Notes under the pieces: model-generated
Databases searched by the model: none
What the model was told of the DNA's origin: nothing
What the model saw: the letters and a program-made list of their open reading frames with translations, nothing else
Translations under genes and position numbers: made by a program
NCBI GenBank assembly: GCA_030848705.1
Contig: CM061240.1
Coordinates: forward strand, 128,266,998-128,330,997
Reading direction: 5' to 3'
DNA from: Heracleum sosnowskyi
Lineage: Eukaryota > Streptophyta > Magnoliopsida > Apiales > Apiaceae
Length of the DNA stretch: 64,000 nucleotides
Shown here: piece by piece, positions 1 through 10,135 of the stretch
Layout: every line of letters begins with the position of its first letter
Position numbering within the stretch: position 1 is the stretch's first letter

Positions 1-2
1 AA

Positions 3-671
3 CTCACAAATGTTATTGGCATCAATGTGCTTCCACTAGATGAGGACTATGATGAAGATGCCCTAGCATTTTTAAGGGCTCAAAGGATCTTTGAAGTCAA
101 AGTGAAGATGGATCATCTAGAGATCAAATACACTGATGGAAGAGAAAGGATAATGAAGCAAGGAAGCTGGCAATATTTCTATAAGTATGAGCTTGAAAGG
201 ATAAATGCCTTACTGAATTTTGAAGAAAAAGAAGAAAGGACATGGAAGATAGATATTGCCAGGTACTTGAAGATGCATGCTGATTATGAAGAAAACATGA
301 GGAAAGAGAATGAAGAGAAAAACATACAGAGAGAGAAAGAAATGGCTGAGATGGAGGAGAGGGCTAAGGAGCTAAGGCAGAAAGGGATGTGCAGGGTCAA
401 ACAAAATCCTTACATTGTGGAGTACAAAAACTCACATGGAGGTCAAAGCAAAATAAGGATGGAGTTTCTTGATTCCTATGTAGAAAGTGCACTCAAGGCT
501 GCAATTGATGACTTGAAAGGCTCACCTCTCATTGAAGAACTGATTGCAAGAGAAGAACTTCAAGAAGCCATCATAGACATGAAGAGAAAAGAAGAGATAA
601 GGAAAAAGAAGATATATGATGATTTGCTAGAGAAGCAATTGGAAGCTGAAGCTGCTGAGCAACAAAAGTAA
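3..671 (+). CDS. partial coiled-coil ORF downstream of copia pol
   Basis: The frame is open from base 3, so the true start is left of the window; the first in-frame GTG at 27 need not be a start. The product is very rich in Lys and Glu. Residues about 70-125 (counted from base 27) and the last 50 look like charged helices or coiled coil, ending in EAEAAEQQK before a TAA. No protease, integrase or RT motif is present. Its place just before the PPT and LTR matches the extra 3' ORF of Sireviruses, sometimes called env-like. No signal peptide or membrane segment is visible, so an envelope role is not supported here. Function unknown. Confidence 0.6.
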   Translation, partial: LTNVIGINVLPLDEDYDEDALAFLRAQRIFEVKVKMDHLEIKYTDGRERIMKQGSWQYFYKYELERINALLNFEEKEERTWKIDIARYLKMHADYEENMRKENEEKNIQREKEMAEMEERAKELRQKGMCRVKQNPYIVEYKNSHGGQSKIRMEFLDSYVESALKAAIDDLKGSPLIEELIAREELQEAIIDMKRKEEIRKKKIYDDLLEKQLEAEAAEQQK

Positions 672-814
672 ACTGTAAGCTTCCAATTTTTCTATGTAAT
701 CAAATTTCTGATCTCAATTGTCCTCTCTGTTACTAAATTTCCTTTTATGTAAGTTAGGCTTGTTATCAGACATGAAATTGTGCCTAAGGATCTTACTCAC
801 AATTTGGGGGAGAT

Positions 815-2043
815 TGTTAGGCTCAAGACATGTCTGAATACCACTATTAACAAGCCTACACTATGTGACTATGTCACACTACATGACCTAGTGATTTCTA
901 TCACTGGGATAGAGTATAGGTCTCTAAATGTACTTGTCTTGTTCTCATGAACAATAGCTTTATCATGTATGCTCAGATTTATAATGAGCTTAGTAAAGTT
1001 TCTTGCATCTAGATTGTATATATAGGCCATTGAATAATTATCCTGGTAGAAGTTCAGAAGTGTTCATGCAGCAGGATAGAGTTGAATAAGGCTATGAAGA
1101 AATAAGTTGCAGGAATTTGTCTAAGGCATTATATAGCAAAGTCAAAAGAAAGCTATGTCGTGAAGTCACCAATATCCATGTCGTGAAGTACTATATCGCA
1201 TAGTCCATTTTGTACTATGTCGAGAAGTCCTCAAGACACATGTCGTGAAGTGTTGAAGTCAGCAAAGTCAAAAGAGCCTAGATCGTGAAGTCCTCAGAAG
1301 ACCTATGTCGTATAGTCATCAAATGACCTATGTCGCATAGTCATCAAATGACCTATGTCGCAAAGTCTTCAAAGACTATATCGCGTAGTCCTCACAAGGG
1401 AGATCGCGAAGTCAGGGATAAAGTGGAGTTCACGATATCAACACTTAGCCGTTTATAACAAGACAAATCAAGGTACAGAACCAAGAATCAAAGGAGACAA
1501 ATACTGAAGCATTTGTTCTGGAAAGGTGGTCCAAAGAACAGATGGCAAATCTACAGCTAAACTTGGAGAGAAAGATAAGAGACAAGCAGCTACAGAAACG
1601 GGAAAGACTCCGAAAAGCAGGTGGTCCTTCCTGACACAGTGAACTTCTTATGGCAGGACAAGTTGGACTTTCAGAAGGGGTAGCTGTGTAATATTGTGTG
1701 TGCCTAGTTTGTATAGGTGAATATATATATCGTGCACACACAACTGTAAGATGTAAGAGAGATACACATAGTTATTTGCTAAGCTCTTTTCTCTGTAAGC
1801 AAACAAGTTCAAACTGTTCTTGTTTAGAAGCCAGAAATTCGATTGTGAATTTCCTGGAAAGCTGTAGTATTTAATTTGCTTATACAAAGTAGATTAAAGT
1901 GATTGTGTGTGTTATTTACTTTCTGCATATTACACATCATAATCACATACAGTTGTTTACTTAGGTTTCAAGAATCGAAAAATATATCAAACTATCCATT
2001 CACCCCCCCTCTGTCTAGTTTCTAGTAGTATTCATTTCTAACA
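815..2043 (+). repeat. 3' LTR of the Sirevirus-like element
   Basis: It begins TGTTAG right after a purine-rich stretch (GGGGGAGA) and ends TTCTAACA, giving a 6-bp terminal inverted repeat. Two TATA-like runs are visible, near 1017-1026 and 1731-1740; the second is better placed for a start of R/U5. A run of C's followed by TCTGTCTAG near the end (about 2004-2020) is a common end signature of long copia LTRs. The 5' LTR is outside the window, so the length rests on the terminal motifs. Confidence 0.75.
1150..1422. repeat. degenerate TCGTGAAGTC repeat cluster in the LTR
   Basis: About eleven variants of TCG(T/C)(G/A)(A/T)AGTC, often preceded by TATG, occur in 270 bp with irregular spacing of 15-35 bp. 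Examples start near 1158, 1179 and 1271. They lie upstream of the likely TATA box, that is, in U3. They could be protein-binding sites; this is inference. Confidence 0.6.
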
Positions 2044-2343
2044 ATGGCCATTCATGGCTTGTACTTTTGTTTATGTACTTTCAGCCTACGGGCTTAACTT
2101 AACTTTTCTATTTAAGTTTTTATCCAGCCTTATTTATATCTTGTGGCCATTCATGGCTTGTGTTGTTTTTCTTGCTTCTTGAATGTTTGTGAACACTCAT
2201 AGTAGATAAGCTTTAAAACATGAAAATGCTGAATTTATTCATAACTTGAAAATGGGATCAACCCTTACATAGTATCCCAGTTTAAAACTTGGGTTGGTTT
2301 CATTGAACCTTATTTCTAGTAGTGAGTCCTCTTAGGAAACACC

Positions 2344-2840
2344 TTAAACATAATAAATTTTCAGATTGGAGGCATGCCAAATCCTTGGTACCTCATGCCC
2401 TTCAAGGGTTTCTAGTTTGTATAAGCCTCGACCAAATACGTTCTTGACGCGATATGGTCCTTCCCAATTTGGGGCCAACTTCCCTTTTTGTCCAACTCCG
2501 GATGCTTCAATCTTTCGAAGAACCAAGTCTCCTTGTCGAAAGAACCTTTCTTTAACCCTTAGGTTGTAATAGAAAGATGCTCGTTTCTGATGCTGAACTA
2601 TCTTGACGTTTGCCTCATCTCTAACTTCGTCAATTAGATCTAAAGCTAGCCTCAAGCCTTCTTCATTTGTTTCTGGCTCATAAGCCTCAACTCTTGGAGA
2701 TGTGTGAGTAATCTCCACTGGAACCACTGCCTCTGCCCCATATGCCAACAGGAAGGGGGTAGCTCCAGTGGTGACTTTACAAGTAGTACGATATGCCCAT
2801 AGTATAGGGAGCAATTCGTCTACCCAAGTGTTTCTGGAGC
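2344..2840 (-). pseudogene. Tat integrase C-terminal part
   Basis: Continues the integrase of the neighbouring pol frame after a frameshift near 2835. It holds the ILWAYRTT motif that follows the DDE core in gypsy integrases, the GATPFLLAYG segment, and a C-terminal DNA-binding part with GDLVLRK and NWEGPYRV. It ends in a stop at 2344. In an intact element this would be one chain with the core at 2820-4820. The break separates catalytic core and C-terminal domain, so no full integrase can be made from this copy. Confidence 0.85.
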
Positions 2841-4820
2841 GTTCAACTCTTTCTTCAGTCCATCTAAGATAATTCGATTTGCAACCTCAGCTTGCCCATT
2901 TGCTTGAGGATGGGCGACAGAAGTGAAGCGCAACTTGATATCGTTCTCATCACAATATTTCTTGAACTCATCATTGTTAAACTGAGTTCCATTGTCCGTA
3001 ACCAGGACTCGTGGAATTTCGTATCTGCATATCACATTTTCCCAGAAGAAATGCATCACTTGCTTGGTGGTTATCTTGGCTAATGGCTTAGCCTCAATCC
3101 ACTTGGTGAAGTAGTCGATCGCTACTATCAAGAACTTTCTTTGAGCACTTGCCATAGGAAATGGCCCAAGTATATCCATTCCCCACATAGCGAAGGGGAT
3201 AGGTGAGTTAATGGATTTCATCATCTCTGGTGGTTTCCTAACCACTTGTGCATGCTTCTGGCACCGTTCACATTTCTTTACATAGCTTTTAGCATCAGCA
3301 AGTATGCTTGGCCAATAGAAACCTAGACGAGTGATTTTATGGGCAAGGGCTCTGCCCCCCAAGTGCTGCCCACAAATTCCTTCATGTACTTCCTTCAGGG
3401 CCAATTCTGCCTCTTGAGGTCTCAAACATTTCAGATATGGAATGATGAAAGACTTTTTGTATAGGATTCCCTCAATAAGGGTATACCTTAGTGCTCTGAC
3501 GTATAACTTTCGTGCTTCTGAAGTGTCATTGGGTAACCACCCAGTTTCCAGATGAGCCTTGATGGGATCTATCCAACAACTAGCAACATCAATGGGTGCT
3601 ACCAACTTTCCGTTGATGTTTGGGGTCCTCGGGACTTGGAAGTATACACTCCCTGCATAGTTTTCAATTTCGGAAGAAGCAAATTTAGACAAGGCATCAG
3701 CCTTCACGTTTTCTTCCCTTGGAATGTGCTCTACATAGCATTCGTCGAATTGAGTCATGATGGCTTTGACAAGTTTCAAGTACTTGGCCATGACTTCATC
3801 TCTGGCCTCAAATTCCCCATTCACTTGGGAAACCACTAGCCTCGAATCTCCACATACTTTCAGAGTTTTGACCCTCAGCGCTCCAGCCAGCCCTAAACTA
3901 GCTATCAGAGCTTCATACTCAGCCTCATTGTTTGTCGTTGGGAAGTCAAGTTTTAGTGCATACTCTATGAGGAATCCATCAGGACTTTGTAGCACTAAAC
4001 CAGCTCCACTTGATTTTGTTTTTGATGCTCCATCAAAATAGAGCACCCAACATTCTTTGGAGATTATGTCTTCAGCTTCCTTGTCTTCCATTATTGCTTC
4101 CTGCCCCCCGACTTCTTGGTTGTCAATGGTACATTCAACCATGAAATCAGCAAGTGCTTGAGCTTTTATGGCCGTTCGAGGCTTATACTTGATGTCGAAC
4201 TCGCCCAATTCAATGGCCCATTTGATCAATCTTCCACTAACTTGAGGGCTATGCAAGATGTTTCTTAGGGGTTGATTAGTCAAGACCTCTATCTTGTGAG
4301 CCTGGAAGTACGGGCGTAGCTTTCTTGAGGCCATTATCAAGGCTAAGGCAAACTTCTCTATGGTAGAGTAGTTTATTTCTGCCCCTTCTAGGATCTTGCT
4401 CACGTAGTAGATGGGTTTCTGAACCTTTAACTCTTCTTTCACCAAAACAGCTCCCAGGGCAGTGTTGGATACTGCCAAGTATAGATAGAGAATTTCCCCT
4501 GGCTTGGGCTTTGCCAACAGTGGTGCCTCAGCCATGTATTTCTTCAGGGCCTCAAAGGCCTCTTGGCTTTCAGTTGTCCATTCAAAAATTTTCACTTTCT
4601 TGAGTGCTTTAAAGAAAGACAAGCACTTCTCTCCTGACTTGGAGATGAATCTTCCCAATGCTGCCACTTTTCCCGTTAGTTTTTGGACATCCTTGACAGT
4701 CTTTGGTGGTTCCGTGTCTAGAATCGCTTTGATTTTGTCGGGATTGGCCTCGATTCCTCTCTTGGAAACCATTAGGCCTAAAAACTTTCCCGAGCCCACA
4801 CGCCCACACCAAAGGCACAC
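2820..4820 (-). pseudogene. Tat pol: RT end, RNase H, archaeal-type RNase H, integrase core
   Basis: In order: the RT thumb (KRGIEANPDKIKAI, start of the frame), RNase H of the retroelement type (about residues 70-190), a second RNase H (YFDGASKTKSSGAG, then NNEAEYEALI and CGDSRLVV, about 255-375), the integrase zinc finger (H-H-C-C, with CERCQKH near 540), and the integrase core with WGMDILGPFP, VTDNGTQF and the glutamate in NGQAEVANR. The catalytic residues I checked are present. The frame ends early at 2820 by a frameshift, and its N-terminal side is broken by a rearranged patch at about 4800-4850. Confidence 0.9.
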
Positions 4821-4828
4821 TTAGCTCG

Positions 4829-5556
4829 ATTCCTCTCTTGGAAATCATCTTGTGGTGCCTTAGCACTTCAAATGCCACTCGGAGGTGCTCTATGTGATCA
4901 GCCTTATCGAGGCTCTTGACTAGCATGTCATCTACGTAGACCTCCATGGTTTTTCCAATTAGGTGTCCAAAAATTTTGTTTACCAACCTTTGATAGGTTG
5001 CCCCTGCATTCTTAAGCCCAAAAGCCATGACTAAGAAACAGAAGACACCAAAGTCAGTGATGAATGATACCTTGGTGATGTCATCTTTGTGCATTTTGAT
5101 TTGATTATATCCACTGAAGCCATCCATGAAACTTAGCATCTCATGCCCAGCAGTGGCATCTATTAGAGCATCAATCCTTGGTAAGGGAAAACAATCCTTA
5201 GGACATGCATCATTCAAGTCGGTGAAGTCGACGCACATTCTCCACTTCCCGTTAGCTTTTTTGACCATCACGGGGTTAGCTAACCATTCTGGGAATTGGA
5301 TTTCCTCAATGAACCCAGCTTCCAAAAGCTTATTCACTTCTTGCTTAATGGCTTCAAGCCTCTCTGGAGCAAAATTTCTTTTCTTTTGCTTCACTGTCTT
5401 CCTTTCTGGATCCACATTCAATTTGTGAGATATCAATTGGGGATCAATCCCTGACATGTCGGCCGCTGTCCAATCAAAAACGTCATTGTTCTCTTGAAGA
5501 AAAGATGTGAGTTTGCTCTTCAATGGTTCGGGCAATAATGCCCCAATATAAGTCAC
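4829..5556 (-). pseudogene. Tat reverse transcriptase, N-terminal two thirds
   Basis: Contains the gypsy RT blocks: PEWLANPVMVKK, the CVDFTDLNDACPKD block, FMDGFSGYNQI, FGLKNAGATYQRLVN and the active site YVDDMLVKS. The frame derails after HHKM, where a copy of TTTCCAAGAGAGGAATCGAG from about 70 bp further on replaces the expected sequence. Upstream, the frame is the same as the protease frame and is separated from it only by a TAG at 5601-5599. Position 5556 is simply the first non-ATG start codon after that stop; RT was probably made as part of a longer chain. Confidence 0.88.
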
Positions 5557-5598
5557 CTTCTCTGGTTCACCCGGGACTAAGGGAATTGGGATTAAATC

Positions 5599-6725
5599 CT
5601 AAGCTGGTTTCCCTCTTCGGTACTCATTGTCACTAGTGTCCATGCCTTCAATGGGGAGAACCTGCCCCCCAATTCCATCAGGCCTCAATGCGGCTACATA
5701 ACAGCTTCTAGCCATCTTTTGGTCTCCTCGGTCCTCACCAATCCCATTCCTCGTTGGGAATTTGATTTTTAGATGATAAGATGAGGCAACAGCCTTGAAC
5801 GCATGAAGACCAGTCCTTCCCAGGATTGCATTGTAGGTTGAAGTCGCTTTTATAACTATGAAGTTCAACATCTGAGTAGACGTATTCATCCCTTGCCCCA
5901 TGGTCATTGGGAGTTGGATAGTGCCTTCCACTTTTGATTCCACCCCGTTGAATCCGTATATAGGCATATTTGAGGGTGTTAGCTGAGAATCAGTGTAACC
6001 CGTCTTGATAAAAGCATCGTGGAACAGGATATCCACTGAAGCTCCATTGTCAACCAGGACTCTCTTTGTTTCGGAGTTGCCTATCACATGTACTATGACA
6101 AGAGGATCATCATGGGGGAACTTCACCCCTTCCAAGTCGGAATCGTCAAAACCTATTGACACTTCTGTTCTGGCACGCTTCGGTGCTTCTCCAACCACAG
6201 TCATTACCTCTCGGGCATAAGCCTTTCTTGAGTTTCGGGAGGACCCAGCAGCAGTTGGTCCTCCGAATATCATGTTGGTAACTGGCCCTCGGGGCTTAGG
6301 GTTACGATCTTGGTCGTTGTCCCTTCTGTCGTAATCCTTCCTTTCATAGTTTCCTCTTTGACTCCCTTGATTTCCATCCTTGGTGAATTTGCTGATTTTT
6401 CCTCTTCGTATCAGAAACTCAATCTCATCTTTCAATTGCCTACAATCGTCGGTGTCATGACCGACTTCTTTGTGGAACCGACAAAACTGATTTTGGTTCC
6501 GTTTGGACAAATCAACCTTCATTGGCTTTGGCCATTTGATATCTTCTTCCTTGGCTATCTCCATCAGAATTTGACTCCTGGGAGTATTCAATCTTGCATA
6601 TTCTGTGAATTTTGGCCCAAAATTGTTTCTCTTGGGGGGAGAATCGGAGTTCTTTGATGTTCTGGGGAACTTTTCCTTGACGTCGTACTCCTGAGTTTCT
6701 TTTCTTTTCTTTGAGTTTCCACTAC
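5599..6725 (-). pseudogene. Tat gag C-terminus and aspartic protease
   Basis: A zinc-knuckle-like CRFHKEVGHDTDDCRQLKDE lies near residue 36 of the 5599-6591 reading frame, followed by an Arg/Asp-rich linker and then a retropepsin with active site VLVDNGASVDILF (about residue 180) and the later AILGRTGLHAF. The frame is joined to the gag core by a frameshift at about 6690-6725. It ends in an in-frame TAG before RT. The protease would mature gag and pol in the virus-like particle. Confidence 0.85.
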
Positions 6726-8056
6726 CGCCAGCAGTGGGTCATAATTTCTCATACTTTCTTCAGCCTTGATATACTTTCCGGCTCTATCTTGGAGCTTCAG
6801 CATGCTCTCGGGTGGATGTTTAGCCAACGACCTTTTGAAGTGGTCATCAGTAGTTCCTTGTTGTAGGGCTATCATAGCCACTCTGTCCTCTAAGTCTGGG
6901 ACTTTCAAAGCCTCTCGAGTGAATCGATTGATGTAGTCCCTTAGGGCTTCATTCTTTCCTTGCTGGATTGCCATGAGTGATGCATAGCTTTTCTCATGCA
7001 CCCTTCCACTAATGAACTGATTGATAAAAGCTTTGCTTAGTTCCTTGAAAGACCCAATTGAGTTGGGAGGAAGACGGCTATACCAGCGTTGGGCCATGCC
7101 TGCCAAGGTTTGTGGAAACGCCCTACACTTGACCACATCGTTGGTTGGCTGCAACAGCAGTGCATTGGAGAAGGTCCTTACATGATTTGCGTGATCTCCC
7201 GTTCCATCATAGGCTTTGATCGAAGGCATCTTGAATTTTCTGGATATAGCCGTTTTCATAATGTCTTGAGTAAACGGTGGTGTAGGATCATCAGGATCTC
7301 CTAGGGGCAACAAAATACTAGGATCACCTCTTGGGGCTTCGGCCCTCTTGGTTCTCCTTGCCGGTGGATCCAAGTTGATTATCGGGATCCCTTCAGTCGT
7401 TCGGCCTTGAGATTGAGCGGCCTCCTCCTCAGCAAGGAGTTTCTTGAGTCTTGCAGTCTCTGCCTCATGGGCTGCAATTTTCTCCTTAGTAGTTTGGGGT
7501 TGATCCCGATTTGTCTGGGAAGAACGTCTCCTTCTTGGGGCGACATCCTTCCCAGTTGTATAACCCTCATCCTCGGTGTATGGGCTCGAGTAATCTTGAA
7601 CGAAAGGGGTCTGGCGAGTTTGTTGATTTTGGGGTCCCAGACCTTGAATATAAGGGGGCACATATGCCTCATGGTAGATTGGATTAGTTCCACTACCGCC
7701 CGCCATGGGTCGAGGGGCATGCCATAGCTTGGCATCTCCAAAGTCTGATTCGCGTATTGAGGGAGATCAGTAGTATGGAGTTGAAGGCTTCTCGGTGCAT
7801 TCATGATGAGTGGAGAAGTCGAGATTGGTTGCTGGTGAACGGTCTCTTGTGGATTAGATCCATGAATGACCATCTGCAGGGGATTCGCCCCTTCAACCGA
7901 AATCGGGATTTCCGGTCCTTGAGTGTTGGTGGGGATATTTTCCCCTTGAGTGCCAGTAGTCGGCGGTGGATGATTTCCGTGAGTATCAGCCTCAGAGGTG
8001 GTAGGGCGATCCTCAGGAGTTTGAGTATCTCGAGTTGTTCTTCGTGTGTTTGCCAT
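6588..8056 (-). pseudogene. Tat gag (two frames)
   Basis: ATG at 8056 lies about 20 bases after the primer-binding site. The N-terminal 110 residues are Thr/Pro/Gln-rich and low in complexity. A frameshift near 7710 moves the reading into the 6588-7706 frame, which holds the retrotransposon gag domain (about residues 145-330 of that frame), with the AQRWYSRLPPNSI and FINQFISGR motifs and helical segments. It would form the particle shell. The stop at 6588 follows a second frameshift and is not the natural end. Confidence 0.85.
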
Positions 8057-8074
8057 GGTTGATGTTGTCTTCCC

Positions 8075-8089
8075 ACAGACGGCGCCAAA
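8075..8089 (-). other. primer-binding site of the left Tat element
   Basis: On the minus strand, directly after the LTR end CATAACA, the sequence reads TTTGGCGCCGTCTGTGGGAA. TGGCGCC is the core used by many Tat and Athila elements to bind a host tRNA 3' end. Confidence 0.85.
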
Positions 8090-8593
8090 TGTTATGGATT
8101 AAAAAACGTGCTTGTGAATTTAATGCTAGGATTAATGAGCTTCGAGATTTAATGGCTGCACTCGTGTTTCCGGACTAAATCGGTCCTCACAAGATGCCTA
8201 CGTATCTCAAATCGTTATTGAGAATCAAGCCAAAGACGTAGTTCTGATTGTAGGATCAGGGACCTTATATAGGCGTCTGGGGCCTAGTATTTATGGTATG
8301 TTTAGGAGTCTTAGCGAATAAGTCTCCTTTTTGATATTGGATAAGCATTGTATTGCTTGCAGGATAAGTCTTTTCCTTGTCGATAAAGGCTATGACTCAT
8401 TAATTGCCTTTAATTGGGATTCTGGATCCTTCTTTGACCAATTTGCCATAATTCGGACTCTTTTTATGAGCTGTATATTTTCCCTATTCTTTAATTACGA
8501 AATTAATGAATAATTAGGGTGTCGGGCCTTAAATATCGGCCTTTTGTTTGACTAGTCAATTATATTTCTATAATTACTTTTCTGACCATATCA
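8090..8593 (-). repeat. LTR of the left Tat element
   Basis: 504 bp. On the plus strand it starts TGTTATGG and ends CCATATCA, a near-perfect 8-bp inverted repeat. On the minus strand a TATATAAG lies at 8271-8264. The PBS borders its gag side, while the other side (8594 on) carries a purine tract as expected next to a 3' LTR. It thus looks like an LTR shared by two internal regions. Confidence 0.8.
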
Positions 8594-9640
8594 TTTGCCC
8601 CCAACTTCTGGGAAAATCTCCTTGGGGTTTTTGTAGAAGTTATAGCGTGTTTTTCCCAAAATTTTCCATTTTTAGGGCATTTTTGACCTCAAATTAGGTC
8701 ATTTTCGACCAGGATTTCGACCAGGAACCAAGTCATTTTCGACCAGGATTTCGACCAGGAACGGTCCCAGGTCGAAGGATTCGACCTCAGATTCTCGGTT
8801 ATTTTCGACCAGGATCATTCGACCTCAAACATCCTTTTTTCGACCTCGATTCTGGTCCCAGGTCGAGGGGCTCGACCTCATTTTCCCAGCCATTTTTGAC
8901 TAGGATCATTCGACCTCGATTTCGACTTCAAACAGTTGTGAGGTCGAAGCTATCGACCAGGATTTCCAAGTCTTTTTCGACCTCAACTGTTCGACCTCGT
9001 TTGCCATATATCTTCGACCTTGATTTTAGTTCCAAGTCTTTTGTTTCGACCTAGAATCATAGGTCAATTTCGACCTCGATTCTAGTATATCTTCGACCTC
9101 GATTGATTGTGAGGTCGAAGTTGACGACTTCACTTCATAGGCTATTTTCAACCTTGACTTGTCGACTTCATTTCTATGTGTTTTTGACCAGGATTTTCCT
9201 AGGTCAAAATAGACTTTATTCTCTGAGTCATTTTCGACCTCGTTTCCTTATGCTTTTCGACCTCGTTTTAGTGTGAGGTCGGGGGATATGAACTCGATTT
9301 ATCGTCTATTTTCGATCTCAGTCAATCGACTTCGATCTAGGGTCTTTTCGACCTCATGTTTTCAAAAAAACATTTTGACTTGCTTTTGGTGCGAAGTCGA
9401 TGGATGCGACCTCAGTTTCGTGTGTCTTTTCGACTTGGGTCGTTCGACCTTGATTTAGGGTCTTTTCGACCTTAAATCTTTAATTTTTCCGCTTAGTTTG
9501 GGAGTGAGGTCGATGAATACGGCCTCGATTTCCCTTGTATATTCGACCTTGGACGAACGACTTTGTCTTAGGGTCATTTCGACCTCGGTCTTTTGTTTTT
9601 GCCTTGGTTTTATTCCAGGCTTTATTATTTTTGGGCTTTA
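8594..9640 (-). repeat. Tat 3' untranslated region with PPT and TCGACCT repeat field
   Basis: On the minus strand GTTGGGGGCAAA (8605-8594) abuts the LTR start TGATATGG, a fitting polypurine tract. From about 8690 to 9600 the plus strand holds more than 30 copies of TTCGACC(T/A)(C/G)G, usually followed by ATTT or AGGATT, plus several reverse copies (GAGGTCGA). Spacing is irregular, 12-60 bp. No open frame covers it. Short-repeat fields between the extra ORF and the 3' LTR are known in some Tat elements (for example Grande-like). Confidence 0.7.
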
Positions 9641-9838
9641 AATAGTCCAATTTTAATTTGGACTTAAATCTTTCCAGCCTTGGGCCTTAACGGGCCTTAT
9701 TTGATTTGGGCTTCGATTTTGCCTGAGATTTAATTTATTTGGGCTTTTGCCTTTGTAATCCATAAATGTATTTTATGGGCCTTACTGGCTATAGACGGTT
9801 GCCCTTCCTTAACCGGTAGGGTTTCCAGTCATCTCTAT

Positions 9839-9846
9839 TATAAAAG
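9839..9846 (+). promoter_or_regulatory. TATA box of the antisense gene
   Basis: TATAAAAG, followed after about 30 bp by a pyrimidine-rich CATTTCTCACTTCTTACTT suited to a start site, then a leader of about 260 bp with repeated CCTTGAAGATTTCTGGG (9998-10100) before the ATG at 10136. Confidence 0.6.
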
Positions 9847-10135
9847 AGTGAGATTTCTATTCATTTCTCACTTCTTACTTCCAACTTTCTAAAATTTCTC
9901 TCTAGCATCTTTAGTTTTTCTCTCTTCTTACTCCGTGGTAAGGCGATTCCCGGCGAGCTTTTGTACGGTGGTGCTCTTGTTTTTCTGGGATCAATCTTCA
10001 TCCCTTGAAGATTTCTGGGTTTTCACCTTCATCCCTTGAAGATTTCTGGGTTTCTTTGAAGATTTCCTGGGAATTTCTTTGAAGATTTTGAAGATTTTGA
10101 AGATGTCTAACAAAGCTGCTTAATGCCTTCAAAGA

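Larger units (their letters stand above)
1..2043 (+). mobile_element. 3' part of a Sirevirus-like Ty1-copia retrotransposon
   Basis: Only the end of the element is in the window. An open frame runs in from the left edge (3-671), followed by a short untranslated stretch, a polypurine tract at 804-814, and a 1229-bp LTR that starts TGTTAG and ends CTAACA. A coding ORF between pol and a long 3' LTR is typical of Sireviruses (family knowledge). The pol domains lie outside the window, so the lineage is inferred. The next bases (2044 on) belong to the 3' untranslated part of a minus-strand Tat element, so this copy probably inserted into that element; the matching left TSD cannot be seen. Confidence 0.7.
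2044..8593 (-). mobile_element. degraded Ty3-gypsy Tat-lineage retrotransposon
   Basis: Read on the minus strand: LTR (8593-8090), primer-binding site, gag, protease, RT, RNase H, a second archaeal-type RNase H and integrase, then a 300-bp 3' untranslated part cut by the Sirevirus-like LTR at 2043. The second RNase H between RT/RH and integrase is the hallmark of the Tat clade. The coding part carries at least four breaks (frameshifts near 7710, 6700 and 2835, and a scrambled patch near 4825) plus an in-frame TAG between protease and RT, so this copy is not autonomous. Its far LTR is not in the window. Confidence 0.9.

Noticed and set aside
27..671. Envelope glycoprotein of the Sirevirus-like element
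   Set aside because: No signal peptide, membrane span or cysteine pattern; the product is a charged coiled coil.
3552..5428. Plus-strand ORFs at 3552-3839, 3757-4041, 4504-4824 and 5126-5428
   Set aside because: They are shadows of the Tat pol on the minus strand; no motifs of their own.
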